Of a DNA stretch of 28,346 bases, positions 6,289 through 14,240 are shown piece by piece; position 1 is the first letter of the stretch; the number at the start of each line of letters is the position of its first letter. The notes under the pieces were generated by a model, which was not told the DNA's origin, searched no databases, and saw only the letters and a program-made list of their open reading frames with translations. Made by a program: the position numbers and the translations under genes. This DNA comes from an uncultured Collinsella sp. (GTDB lineage Bacteria; Actinomycetota; Coriobacteriia; Coriobacteriales; Coriobacteriaceae): assembly GCA_900545075.1 (NCBI GenBank), contig UQXT01000014.1:1-28346 (forward strand), given 5' to 3'.

Positions 6289-6575
6289 GTGGCAACCCGC
6301 GCAACCGCAACGGCAACGCAAGGCGCAAGCTGAGAGCGAGGCTGAGGGCAGAGGGAAGGCCGTGCCACATATGCGGCCAGCCGATAGACTACAGCCTGCC
6401 GAGCGGCGACCCGTGGAGCTTCGAGGTGGACGAGCTGCTGCCCGTGTCGAGGGGAGGCAGCCCGCTGGACTACTCCAACGTGGATGCAGCCCACAGGATT
6501 TGCAACCAGCGGCGCGGCAACAGGATGCCGGGCGACGCCAAGCAGTACCAGATACGCCGCACGCGGCTGTTCTGA
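6285..6575 (+). CDS. HNH endonuclease
   Basis: The 96-residue protein has the small phage HNH layout: a basic N-terminus, the zinc pair CHICG (27-31), the core FEVDELLPVSRGGSPLDYSN, and the closing AHRICNQRRGNR with the second zinc pair's CN. In most relatives the core reads DH; here it reads D-E, so the usual first His is replaced, a variant I have seen in actinobacterial phage members. HNH proteins placed just upstream of terminase often take part in cos cleavage and packaging in HK97-type phages. The ATG overlaps the previous stop. Confidence 0.85.
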   Translation: MSGNPRNRNGNARRKLRARLRAEGRPCHICGQPIDYSLPSGDPWSFEVDELLPVSRGGSPLDYSNVDAAHRICNQRRGNRMPGDAKQYQIRRTRLF

Positions 6576-6601
6576 GGGAAAACATAGCAATGCACCAATA
6601 G

Positions 6602-6637
6602 GGGCGCGGTCGTTTCGGCGGTCGCGCCCTTTCTTTT
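6602..6637 (+). terminator. Rho-independent terminator after the early region
   Basis: GGGCGCG (6602-6608) pairs perfectly with CGCGCCC (6623-6629) around a 14-base loop, followed by TTTCTTTT. It separates the early/accessory operon from the packaging genes. Between it and the terminase gene only GC-rich sequence and the promoter-like motif are seen. Confidence 0.8.
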
Positions 6638-6755
6638 GGCCCCAAGCGCCGAAGCCGCCGAAAAGAGGCGGGGCGGTCGCCCCTCCCCCGGGTCGGAAGG
6701 CCACCCCGGCCGCCTAGGGCCGATTTCCCCCCCGCCCGTTCCGAACGATTTCGCT

Positions 6756-6776
6756 ATCTCACGCCGCCATTACGAT
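6756..6776 (+). promoter_or_regulatory. Promoter-like conserved motif, copy A (before terminase)
   Basis: The 21-bp element begins ATCTCACG and ends TTACGAT. The end resembles an extended -10 box; no good sigma-70 -35 is seen at 17 bp, so an activator or alternative factor would be needed. It matches the element at 25898-25918 in 18 of 21 positions by hand count. It lies 23 bp before the terminase small-subunit start. Confidence 0.5.
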
Positions 6777-6799
6777 TCCCCGCGAAGAAGGAGGGAATC

Positions 6800-7243
6800 A
6801 TGGCCGAGAACATCGAGATGCCGCAGGAAGTGGCTAGCGACCCCGTGCAAGCCGCCATCTGGGAGCAGCTGACCGCGAGGCGCACGTTCGTGCAGGAGGA
6901 TGCGCCGACGCTGGCGCTGCTCTGCTACTGGCACGCCGTGGCGAACCAGGCACGCGAGGCCATGGCCCTCGGTGGCAACGAGATCGAAATACTCGACGCC
7001 ACCGCATACAAGCCGATCAGGGGCAAGGGTGGCAAGCGGCTCAAGATGATGCGCAAGAATCCGGCGCTGACCGTACTGAAGGAGGCCAGCACCGAGATCA
7101 GGGCGCTGTCAGACCAGCTCGGCCTGTCCAAGTCGGCCCGCAACGTCACGGTGCAGCAGGCGCGACCCGCGAGCGCCCACGGCAAGCTGCTCACGCTCAT
7201 GTTCGACGACCGCGAGGCGCGTGCCAAGGCGGCAGGCGCGTGA
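6800..7243 (+). CDS. Terminase small subunit (P27-like)
   Basis: The 147-residue protein recognises phage DNA and feeds it to the large terminase. It shows the P27-type pattern: SDPVQAAIWEQLTARRTFVQ, a central helix LLCYWHAVANQAREAM, then NPALTVLKEASTEIRALSDQ and LGLSKSARN, matching the family's conserved NP...LR.L...LGL.P.AR end. AAGGAGGGAATC before the ATG is a strong ribosome site. The stop overlaps the large-subunit start. The P27 assignment is from remembered motif order, not from a search. Confidence 0.8.
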   Translation: MAENIEMPQEVASDPVQAAIWEQLTARRTFVQEDAPTLALLCYWHAVANQAREAMALGGNEIEILDATAYKPIRGKGGKRLKMMRKNPALTVLKEASTEIRALSDQLGLSKSARNVTVQQARPASAHGKLLTLMFDDREARAKAAGA

Positions 7244-8664
7244 TGCAGGCGAGGCAGACCCCGACATACGAGGCGAACATCCCAGAAAGGCTCGACGGAG
7301 ACGGCCCCATGGCGGCAGAACTGGCATCCGCGTACTTTGGCGACCCGCTGCCGTGGCAGCCGCACCTGCTCGACGCCATGCTCGCCCGCGACGGACGCGA
7401 CAAGTACCTGCTGCGCTCGATCGGCATATCCATCCCGAGACAGAACGGCAAAAGCTGGGACGTTCGCGCCCGCTGCTTCCACGGAGCCCTCAACGGCGAG
7501 AAGATCCTGTACACATGCCAGCACGGCGACACCTCAGACCAGATGTTCCAGGAGCTTTCAAGGCCATTCGAGGACGAGGACGAGCCTGAGCTTAACGACC
7601 TGCTGCTCGCCGTGCGCAAGACCAACGGCCAGCAGGCCATCAAACTCAAGAACGGCGGTCTTATCCGCTTCACCACGCGCACCGACTCGCTGGCGCGAGG
7701 CAAGACCTACGACGTGCTCATTTACGACGAGGCGCAGGAGCTTACGGCCAAGCAGCAGGCGGCTTCGCTGCCCGCCATCTCGGCAGGGTCGAAGCACAAC
7801 CCGCAGACGATCTACCTTGGCACGCCGCCAGGCCCAGACAACGTGGGCACGGTGTTCCGCGACCTCCACGAGGACGTTCACAACGGCAGGTCTGAGATGG
7901 GATGGATCGAGTGGGGCGCTACAGAGATCGGCGACGTGCACGACGAGTCGCGATGGTTCGAGTACAACCCGTCTCTCGGCACGATCCTCGACATAGAGGC
8001 CGTACGCGGCGAGTCCGAGCAAATGCAGCCCGACGTCTTCGCGCGTGAGCGCCTTGGCTGGTGGAGCCCAATCGGCGGAGCCGACTCCTACGCGCTTTCG
8101 AGCGCCAAGTGGAAGGCGTGCGAGGTGGCGGGGCCGATGCAGGGAGGCAAGCTCGCGTTCGGCGTGAAGTTCTCGCCCGATGGGTCGCGCGTTGCCGTGT
8201 CCTGGGCGAAGGCGGAGCGCGGTGCCGGCTCCTACGTCGAGCTTTACGACCTCATGGGCGCCGAGGGCGGCACTGTCGGCATATCCGACATGCTGCTGCG
8301 CAACCGCGAGGAGATCGCATGCATCTGCATCGACGGAAAGAGCGGAGCGGACGCGCTGAAGCAGCGGCTTCTGGACGGCAGGATGCCGAAGTCGGCGATC
8401 GTCATGGGCAGCACCGCGATCGTGCAGGCTGCTGCGACGATGCTGGCCGACGAGGTTAATGCCGGGACAACGAGCCACATCGAGTCGCCCGCGTTGGACG
8501 ATTCCGCAACGAAGTCGATCAAGCGCGACGTAGGGCGCGACGGCTGGGGCTTCGGCGACGGCCCCGACTCTTCATCAGCGCCGATCGAGAGCGCATCGCT
8601 GGCCCTATGGGCGGCGAGGACAACCAAGAGAGACCCGAGACGTAAACAGGAGGCAAGCTTCTGA
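7243..8664 (+). CDS. Terminase large subunit
   Basis: This 473-residue ATPase/nuclease packages DNA into the prohead. The Walker A region is SIPRQNGKS (63-71), the form typical of HK97-like terminases, and Walker B is VLIYDEAQE (158-166), with catalytic Glu after Asp. TRTDSLARGKTYD just before Walker B is also family-typical. The C-terminal nuclease half holds acidic residues in FGVKFSPDGSRVAV and ICIDGKSGADAL. I take ATG 7243 (TGATG overlap); GTG at 7240 is in frame one codon earlier. Length is normal for this family. Confidence 0.93.
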   Translation: MQARQTPTYEANIPERLDGDGPMAAELASAYFGDPLPWQPHLLDAMLARDGRDKYLLRSIGISIPRQNGKSWDVRARCFHGALNGEKILYTCQHGDTSDQMFQELSRPFEDEDEPELNDLLLAVRKTNGQQAIKLKNGGLIRFTTRTDSLARGKTYDVLIYDEAQELTAKQQAASLPAISAGSKHNPQTIYLGTPPGPDNVGTVFRDLHEDVHNGRSEMGWIEWGATEIGDVHDESRWFEYNPSLGTILDIEAVRGESEQMQPDVFARERLGWWSPIGGADSYALSSAKWKACEVAGPMQGGKLAFGVKFSPDGSRVAVSWAKAERGAGSYVELYDLMGAEGGTVGISDMLLRNREEIACICIDGKSGADALKQRLLDGRMPKSAIVMGSTAIVQAAATMLADEVNAGTTSHIESPALDDSATKSIKRDVGRDGWGFGDGPDSSSAPIESASLALWAARTTKRDPRRKQEASF

Positions 8665-10091
8665 TGGCAGCAGTGAACATGGAACTGGCCGGGCAGGTCG
8701 CAGCGGCGGAAGGCCTGCGACACGAGGACAAGGCGCTCGTGCGCGAGCTTATGGACACGTGGCGCACCCACCGATCCCGCAACATGTTGCGGGAGGACTA
8801 CTACCTCGGACACGTCGGCGTCAAAGACCTTGGCATCGCCATGCCGAAAGCCCTCGCCAAGAAGATCAACCCGCGCGTTGATTGGCCCAAGAAGGCGGTG
8901 CACGCCCTGGCAGACCGCTCGGTGTTCAACGGCTTCACCGCCGACGACGATGCCGTTACCGTGCAGCTGCGCGACATATGCGCCGACAACCAGCTCGAAG
9001 CGCTCTACCGCAAGAACCTTATCGGTGAGCTGAAACACTGCTGCGGCTTCTGGACTGTCACGGACGGCGGCGGCAAGCCCATCATCTCAGCATACCCGGC
9101 AACCGCGGCGGCGGCGATCTGGGACGACGCGCAGAAGCGCATCAAGGCAGGTCTCGTCGTGGCCGAGTCGAAGAAGATGCCGGGCGACGCCGAGCGCGTG
9201 CCAACCGTCGTGCACCTGCTCACGGAGGACGCGCTGGTGGTGCTTACGCGCGGCAGCGGCCACTGGGTGGCCGACTACATGGAACACGGCATGGGTCGCT
9301 GTCTCATGGAACCTATGCCCTACGACGCCACGCTTGAGCGACCGTTCGGCTCCTCGCGCATCAGTCGTTCGGTCATGAGCATCACAGACGACGCCATACG
9401 CCAACGTGCCCGCATGGAGGTGGCGTCTGAGGCCGCGACGCTGCCGCAGACCTGGCTGCTCGGCACCTACAAGAAGATGATCAACGGGCAGAACAAGTAC
9501 GACGCGTCGATGGGCGCGGTCAACGAGATCACCAAAGACCCTGACGGAGACTCGCCGACCGTGTGGCAGTCGGCCCAGTTGCAGATGGCGCCGCTCACCG
9601 AGTACCTGCGCCAGCTAGCATGCCAGATATCGGCGGTCACCAACGTTCCGGTGTCTTTCTTCGGCGTGAGCAACGACAACCCATCCTCTTCGGATGCCAT
9701 CGCCGCATCGCTCGAACCGCTCGTGATCGATGCGAAGAACCTCAACCGCGAGAATGGCAACGCTTTGCGCAACGTGGCCTACATGGCGCTCGCTGTGGCG
9801 AACGGCACGGACTACGAGACCGAGCGCGATGCCGGCTACAACCTCAACCCGCGCTTCATGTCCCCGGCCTACCCGTCGATCGTGAGCCTGTCCGACGCCG
9901 CGCTCAAGCAGGTGCAGGGCCTGCCGAAGCTCGCCAACTCCGACGTGATGCTCGAAATGCTCGACTACACAGACGAGCAGATCCAGCGCATCAACAGCGA
10001 CAACAAGAAGGCGCAGGCGAGCGCCGTCGTGGCCTCGCTGTTCGAGCCGAAGGAGGGCGAGGATGGCGGAGATACCTCGCAGCCTGCTTAA
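8664..10091 (+). CDS. Portal protein (SPP1 gp6-like)
   Basis: The 475-residue portal forms the dodecameric ring through which DNA passes. It starts in a TGATG overlap with the terminase. Family-typical features are the N-terminal helical region with WRTHRSRNMLREDYYLGH, NPRVDWPKKAVHALADR, the mid-region SRSVMSITDDAIRQRARMEV, and the C-terminal QISAVTNVPVSFFGVSNDNP followed by SSSDAIAASLEPLV. The order terminase-portal-MuF confirms the call. Its end overlaps the minor head gene by 29 bp. Confidence 0.92.
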   Translation: MAAVNMELAGQVAAAEGLRHEDKALVRELMDTWRTHRSRNMLREDYYLGHVGVKDLGIAMPKALAKKINPRVDWPKKAVHALADRSVFNGFTADDDAVTVQLRDICADNQLEALYRKNLIGELKHCCGFWTVTDGGGKPIISAYPATAAAAIWDDAQKRIKAGLVVAESKKMPGDAERVPTVVHLLTEDALVVLTRGSGHWVADYMEHGMGRCLMEPMPYDATLERPFGSSRISRSVMSITDDAIRQRARMEVASEAATLPQTWLLGTYKKMINGQNKYDASMGAVNEITKDPDGDSPTVWQSAQLQMAPLTEYLRQLACQISAVTNVPVSFFGVSNDNPSSSDAIAASLEPLVIDAKNLNRENGNALRNVAYMALAVANGTDYETERDAGYNLNPRFMSPAYPSIVSLSDAALKQVQGLPKLANSDVMLEMLDYTDEQIQRINSDNKKAQASAVVASLFEPKEGEDGGDTSQPA

Positions 10092-11337
10092 CGAGCTTAC
10101 GGACGAGATCAACGCGCTATCTTGGATGGCGCAGCGCCAAGCCAGCGACGCGCTCACCCGCTTGGTGGCCGACTGGGAAGCTAGCGGGAACGGCGACATA
10201 GCGGCGCTGCGAGAGGCTGCCTACGAGGTGATCGAGACGGCTTGCGGCTACTATGCAGACACCGTTGCGGCTGGCCGCGCAGCCGAGTTCTATGACGCCG
10301 TGCGCAAGGCGCAGGACGCGCCCGGGAAGTACGCCGCCGTCGCCGAGTCGCTGCGCGACCCCCAGGCGACGTACGGCTCGGTGAAGGCGTTCATGGTAAG
10401 CGTGGTGAAGCAGGGAGCCACCGACATGTTCGTGGCCGCGTGCGTTCGCCGCCTCGATGCAGAGATCCGCAAGGCCGCGAACATGTGCGTGGCGCACAAC
10501 GCCTCCAAAGACCCGGCGAAGCCGAGGTACGCACGCGTGCCGTCTGGCGAGACGTGCGGCTTCTGCCTCATGCTCTCCTCGTTCGGCTTCAACTACAAGA
10601 CAAAGGAGGCGGCAAGCCACTCGCACCCGAAATGCGACTGCCGCGTAGTGCCGAGCTTCGGCAGGGGTTCAAAGGTCAAGGGCTACGACCCCGATGGCAT
10701 GTACGACAGGTTCAACGAATGCCTTGACACATTGGGCGGCCGAAACGGGTTGTGGGCTGAATGGGATGCCATGCCCGATGCCGAGCGAGAGGCATATATC
10801 AAGGCCCACGGGAACAAGGCCGGCAAGGCTTTCGACAAGTACGTGAACAAGCGTATGGTAGAGGAGATCGAACTGCGCGATCCGAAGTGGTACGCATCGG
10901 GAGGGCATTCCGGCATCGAGTTTACGGACTCCGCCGTGAAGGGCGAGAAGCTAAAGCGCTGGAAGAAAGACCCCGGCGAAAGAATTACCGCCGAGAAGTT
11001 GAACGCGCTCGGCTATAAGACGGAGTTCTGGGAAGACGAATCGCATCTGACAGCACCGAACCCCGATGGGAAGACAACGATTAGCCGAGCGGATTTATCA
11101 ACGGGCATCGAAATCAAGACGATCTACGGAGCCGGGTCTGAGAACACGTTCAAGTCTCACATCAAGTCAATACCCGGCAAGAATGGCGTGAAGCTCACCG
11201 TCGTCGACGTGAGCGAAAACGAAAAGGTGACGGACGAGCAGGCGATAAAGTGGATCAGCAAGTACATGGCCCGCTATCACATCAGCGAGGTAAGGATGCT
11301 CGGGCACGATGGGAAACTCGTGCGAATAAAGAAATAG
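10063..11337 (+). CDS. MuF-type minor head protein with C-terminal nuclease-like toxin domain
   Basis: A 424-residue fusion. Residues 1-200 are a MuF/minor capsid domain with the zinc-type motif ETCGFCLML (C165, C168) and HSHPKCDCRV (H186-C193). After a linker (200-295) comes a separate domain (about 295-424) with ITAEKLNALGYKTEF, RADLSTGIEIK (D344, E350, K352) and a basic end HDGKLVRIKK. The D...ExK spacing recalls PD-(D/E)xK nucleases and CdiA-type C-terminal toxins. MuF-toxin fusions are a known polymorphic class in temperate phages; injection with DNA is the proposed use. The 3' part is visibly less GC-rich than the MuF part. No immunity gene follows. GGAGGGCGAGG precedes the ATG. Confidence 0.82.
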   Translation: MAEIPRSLLNELTDEINALSWMAQRQASDALTRLVADWEASGNGDIAALREAAYEVIETACGYYADTVAAGRAAEFYDAVRKAQDAPGKYAAVAESLRDPQATYGSVKAFMVSVVKQGATDMFVAACVRRLDAEIRKAANMCVAHNASKDPAKPRYARVPSGETCGFCLMLSSFGFNYKTKEAASHSHPKCDCRVVPSFGRGSKVKGYDPDGMYDRFNECLDTLGGRNGLWAEWDAMPDAEREAYIKAHGNKAGKAFDKYVNKRMVEEIELRDPKWYASGGHSGIEFTDSAVKGEKLKRWKKDPGERITAEKLNALGYKTEFWEDESHLTAPNPDGKTTISRADLSTGIEIKTIYGAGSENTFKSHIKSIPGKNGVKLTVVDVSENEKVTDEQAIKWISKYMARYHISEVRMLGHDGKLVRIKK

Positions 11338-11383
11338 CCAGCGGCTGCATGTCTCTATAGGTGAGTCAAACAACCTGCTGGCT
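11336..11383. repeat. Inverted repeat at the 3' end of the MuF-toxin gene
   Basis: AGCCAGC (11336-11342, overlapping the stop codon) and GCTGGCT (11377-11383) are perfect inverted copies 34 bp apart in a locally AT-richer stretch. They may mark the edge of an inserted toxin cassette, or form a weak RNA stem ahead of the terminator. Nothing else is identified here. Confidence 0.4.
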
Positions 11384-11410
11384 AACCAGATTATAACCGC
11401 AAAAAACAGC

Positions 11411-11436
11411 AAGGGCCACCTACGGGTGGCCTTTTT
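11411..11436 (+). terminator. Rho-independent terminator after the packaging genes
   Basis: GGCCACC (11414-11420), loop TACG, GGTGGCC (11425-11431), then five T. Two A before the stem can pair with the first T residues. The strong stem and T tract sit between the MuF-toxin gene and the capsid unit. Confidence 0.9.
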
Positions 11437-11444
11437 CGTGCCGA

Positions 11445-11464
11445 ATCTCACGCTCATAAGAAAC
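11445..11464 (+). promoter_or_regulatory. Promoter-like conserved motif, copy C (before capsid genes)
   Basis: ATCTCACGCTCATAAGAA begins eight bases downstream of the terminator's T tract. It shares ATCTCACGC exactly with copy A, then CATAAGA in place of CATTACGA with a 2-bp gap. The match is weaker than between copies A and B, but its position at the head of the capsid unit is the same. Confidence 0.35.
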
Positions 11465-11474
11465 TGTCGCGGAC

Positions 11475-11543
11475 GGGCCGCACGGCCCAACTGACGAAAC
11501 CGTTGAGCAGCCGCACGGCAGCTCAGACGTGCCGCACGGCACG
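11475..11543 (+). promoter_or_regulatory. Three hairpins with the same GCC-GCAC-GGC core in the capsid-operon leader
   Basis: GCCGCACGGC occurs at 11477-11486, 11510-11519 and 11531-11540. Each can fold with GCAC as a tetraloop, but the outer stems differ and still pair: GGGCC/GGCCC, GAGC-A-GCC/GGC-A-GCTC, and CGTGCC/GGCACG. The last lies 14 bases before the scaffold start. This looks like a repeated protein- or RNA-recognition element; an old coding remnant is the main alternative, since spacings are multiples of three. Confidence 0.5.
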
Positions 11544-11557
11544 GGAAAGGACGCGAC

Positions 11558-12034
11558 ATGGCAGACGCAAACGAACCCACGCAAACGACTGGCGCAGAAG
11601 GCGGAGACGGAGCCAACCAGGGACAGACCGTCGACTACAAGGCCCTGTACGAGGCCGAGAAGAAGCACTCGCGCGAGTGGGAGAAGAAGGCGAAGGCCAA
11701 TAAGACCGCCGCAACGGCGCTCGAAGAGGCCAACAACGCGAACAAGACCGCCGAAGACCAGATCGCCAACCTCAAGAAGAGGCTCGACGACAAGGAGAAG
11801 GAAGAGAAGCGGTCGAAGATCGCGGCCAAGGTCGCGCAGGAGAAGGGCGTGCCGGCGAGCCTGATCGTCGGCGACGACGAGGAAAGCATGTCCAAGTGGG
11901 CAGACGAAATGCTCGCCGCGTTCAAGAAGCCGCCCGCGCCCAAGGTCGAGAAGCCCGGGAGCTTCCCGAAGCCTGGCGACGGCGACAAATCGGAGCTGCG
12001 CGACTTCACGCGCCAGCTCCTCGGTAACAACTAG
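11558..12034 (+). CDS. Capsid scaffold protein (DUF4355-like)
   Basis: This 158-residue protein lies directly before the major capsid gene, the standard place for scaffold. It has a low-complexity N-terminus, a long charged coiled coil (about residues 27-90, including EKKHSREWEKKAKANK and NLKKRLDDKEKEEK), then GVPASLIVGDDEESMSKWAD and a Pro/Lys linker with a short C-terminal helix (ELRDFTRQLLGNN) that would touch capsid subunits. Scaffold guides prohead assembly and then leaves. GGAAAGGA precedes the ATG. Confidence 0.85.
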   Translation: MADANEPTQTTGAEGGDGANQGQTVDYKALYEAEKKHSREWEKKAKANKTAATALEEANNANKTAEDQIANLKKRLDDKEKEEKRSKIAAKVAQEKGVPASLIVGDDEESMSKWADEMLAAFKKPPAPKVEKPGSFPKPGDGDKSELRDFTRQLLGNN

Positions 12035-12053
12035 AGACAAGTAAGGAGCCGAA

Positions 12054-12932
12054 ATGGCTAACGACACCAGCAAGGTCAAGCTCCCGCACAAGGTAGTGAC
12101 CTCCATCATCAACAAGGCGAAGGACACCTCCACCATCGCGGCGCTGTCCCCCAGCACCCCGCAGACGTTCTCCGACACCACCTACATCGTGTTCAACCCG
12201 ACAACCGAGGCTGAGGTAGTTGCGGAGGGCGCGAAGAAGAGCGGTTCCGAGGTCTCCACCACGCCGATCATCGCAAAGCGCGTGAAGGTAGTCACGACCA
12301 CACGCGTCTCAGACGAGCTGCGCTGGGCTGACGAGGACAACCAGCTTGAGATCGTGACCAACATCATCGCCGACCAGACCGCCGCGATCGGTCGAGCGCT
12401 CGACTACGTGGTCTACCACGCTGTGTCCCCCAAGACGGGCACCGCGCTCGATGGTTACACCGCGCTCACCGCAGGGGCCAACGCCGTAACCGCCTCGGCA
12501 TCCGCGGTCGACGACATCGACGCGCTAGCCGACGCGCTTATCGACTACGACATCAACGGCTTCGCGCTCTCCCGCAAGTTCGCCGCAGATCTCCGCAAGC
12601 TGCGCGTTCCCGCCACCGGTCAGCGCCTCTACCCAGAGATCCCGCTGTCCCTCAACGCCGGCAACATCGACGGCATCCCCGCCGCCACCTCCGGCACCGT
12701 CAACGGTCGCCGCTGCAAGATCGACCCGAAGGTGGCGGGCATCATGGGCGACTTCTCCACCATCAAGTGGGGCCTGGTGCGCGACATGACCTCCGAGATC
12801 ATCGAGTACGGTGACCCCGACAACACCGGCCAAGACCTGAAGGGATACAACCAGGTCGCGTACCGCACCGAGGCAGTCCTTGCCTACGCGGTTCTCGACC
12901 CCAAGGCCTTCGCCGTCCTGAAAACGGCCTAG
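12054..12932 (+). CDS. Major capsid protein (HK97 fold)
   Basis: The 292-residue protein builds the icosahedral shell. Family-type pieces are the early SIINKAKDTSTIAALSPSTP, FNPTTEAEVVAEGAKKSGSE and TTRVSDELRWADEDNQLEIV, a P-domain helix, and the late GVRDMTSEIIEYGD-like strand LVRDMTSEIIEYGDPDNTGQ, ending LAYAVLDPKAFAVLK. Length is right for small HK97-fold capsids made without a delta domain, the role taken by the separate scaffold upstream. TAAGGAGCCGAA precedes ATG. Confidence 0.92.
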   Translation: MANDTSKVKLPHKVVTSIINKAKDTSTIAALSPSTPQTFSDTTYIVFNPTTEAEVVAEGAKKSGSEVSTTPIIAKRVKVVTTTRVSDELRWADEDNQLEIVTNIIADQTAAIGRALDYVVYHAVSPKTGTALDGYTALTAGANAVTASASAVDDIDALADALIDYDINGFALSRKFAADLRKLRVPATGQRLYPEIPLSLNAGNIDGIPAATSGTVNGRRCKIDPKVAGIMGDFSTIKWGLVRDMTSEIIEYGDPDNTGQDLKGYNQVAYRTEAVLAYAVLDPKAFAVLKTA

Positions 12933-12946
12933 GGGGGGCGATAGCT

Positions 12947-13228
12947 ATGGCGAACCTTGTGCAGAAGTTCATCGTCGAGGACGCATCCAAGGCGTCCCCG
13001 ATCCTCCCGCAGCACGTCTGCTTCGTGACCCCCGACGGCGAGCCTGTCGGCATCTCCAAGCAGGCAGCGAACCCCGGCGCGAACCCGACTATCGCCAAGG
13101 TGGTCAAGTGCCTCATCGACGCGGGCATGATGGCCGCTACAGCCGATGCGTCCGAGCAGAAGGCCGCCGAGGAGACCGCGAAGCCCGTGAACGCCGACAA
13201 GGCCGAAGAGCCTGCCAGCGAGGAGTAG
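12947..13228 (+). CDS. Small protein next to major capsid (possible head fibre/decoration)
   Basis: The 93-residue product has an N-terminal half (MANLVQKFIVEDASKASPIL, then HVCFVTPDGEPVGIS) and a low-complexity acidic tail rich in Ala, Glu and Lys. A G7 run just before the gene serves as part of its ribosome site. By position after the capsid gene it could be a decoration or head-fibre protein; no motif proves it. Confidence 0.6.
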   Translation: MANLVQKFIVEDASKASPILPQHVCFVTPDGEPVGISKQAANPGANPTIAKVVKCLIDAGMMAATADASEQKAAEETAKPVNADKAEEPASEE

Positions 13229-13232
13229 GCGC

Positions 13233-13631
13233 ATGGAGCCGCTAGCGACCATCGAAGACTATAGGGCGAGGTACGGCGACCCGACTGACGAGGCACGCGC
13301 CGCGACCCTGCTCTCAGACGCGTCAGACCTGCTCATGAGCGCTTACGAATCAAACGTGGGCGACTACGAGCGCGGCAAGGTAGCCGCCTTCGACCGATCT
13401 GCCGCAGCGGTGTGCTGCCTCGTGGTCAACAGGGTCTTGTCTGCGCCAGCAGCTCTGGCGGGTGCCATGCAGTACAGCCAGGGCGCAGGCGGCTACACGG
13501 CCAGCGTGTCGTACGGGTCTGCCCTCGGCGAAATGTACCTGGGAAAGACGGAGCTGAAGCGCCTCGGGCTACTCGACCAGCGCATCGGGGCGCTCCAACC
13601 GGTTGGGAGTGATGCCGAATGGGACTCATAA
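13233..13631 (+). CDS. Head-tail connector (gp6/gp15-like adaptor)
   Basis: The 132-residue protein starts with LATIEDYRARYGDPTDEARA and continues with LLSDASDLLMSAYES, a helix-rich opening typical of the head-tail adaptor that docks onto the portal. The C-terminal part (QGAGGYTASVSYGSALGEMY, then LGLLDQRIGAL) also fits the family. It precedes the other joining genes in the usual order and overlaps the next gene by 13 bp. Confidence 0.8.
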   Translation: MEPLATIEDYRARYGDPTDEARAATLLSDASDLLMSAYESNVGDYERGKVAAFDRSAAAVCCLVVNRVLSAPAALAGAMQYSQGAGGYTASVSYGSALGEMYLGKTELKRLGLLDQRIGALQPVGSDAEWDS

Positions 13632-13957
13632 GCACCGAATCGGTGACGGTCACAACACCAGTGGTCGACTTCGATTCGCTCGGCGAGCCTATCGAGCGCG
13701 GCAGCGTGAACACCGCCATAGAGGGCGTGGTCGTGTGCCCGGGGGCCACGTCGGAACTCGACGCATCGCGCCCCGATGGCACTGAGGTCGCCTACACGCT
13801 GTGTTTCCCCAAGAGCTTCACCGCATCGCTCAAGGGGTGCCGCGTGAACGTTCGAGGCACCGAGTACCGCGTCATAGGCGACCCGCAGCGCTACGACCCG
13901 GAAAACACCCCAGGCGATTGGAACCTCACCGTGGAAGTGGGGCGCACCGATGGCTAA
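13619..13957 (+). CDS. Head closure / head-tail joining protein
   Basis: A 112-residue beta-rich protein (VTVTTPVVDFDSLGEPIERG, then IEGVVVCPGATSELDASRPD, then YRVIGDPQRYDPENTPGDWN) matching the compact barrel type of head-closure or stopper proteins. It lies third in the joining cluster after the adaptor. GGGAGTGATGCCGA provides the ribosome site inside the previous gene. The call depends on gene order and fold-like pattern. Confidence 0.72.
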   Translation: MGLISTESVTVTTPVVDFDSLGEPIERGSVNTAIEGVVVCPGATSELDASRPDGTEVAYTLCFPKSFTASLKGCRVNVRGTEYRVIGDPQRYDPENTPGDWNLTVEVGRTDG

Positions 13958-14240
13958 GTGCAAGGTGAAGTTCGAGTGGAAGGGCTGGAAGCGCGGCGGC
14001 TATGCCGAGGTTATGAACTCAGGCGCGGTGCAAACGCTTCTTAAGAAGAAGGCAGACGCCGCAGCGGCATCGTGCAACTCGTCCTTCTCCCGACACCCCG
14101 GCGAGGGTGCCGGCTACATAGTCCGCAAGTTCAAGGGCAAGCTCGCAAACGGCTTCGTGGTTACCACGGCGACTCCGCACGCCCATGCGAGCGAGCGCAA
14201 GCACAACCGCCTCAGATCCATGTTCGGAGGCGGTGAGTGA
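13950..14240 (+). CDS. Neck / tail completion protein (HK97 gp10-like)
   Basis: The 96-residue basic protein contains KFEWKGWKRGGYAEVMNSGA, a helix with LLKKKADAAAASCNSSFS, and a C-terminal ATPHAHASERKHNRLRSM. The last pattern (T.TPHA..S..KHN.L) is usual for the small HK97 gp10-type proteins that complete the tail-to-head interface. It overlaps both neighbours. Confidence 0.78.
   Translation: MAKCKVKFEWKGWKRGGYAEVMNSGAVQTLLKKKADAAAASCNSSFSRHPGEGAGYIVRKFKGKLANGFVVTTATPHAHASERKHNRLRSMFGGGE

Noticed and set aside
11338..11410. An immunity gene or tRNA after the MuF-toxin gene
   Set aside because: No open frame with a start and ribosome site and no cloverleaf could be drawn; only an inverted repeat is seen.
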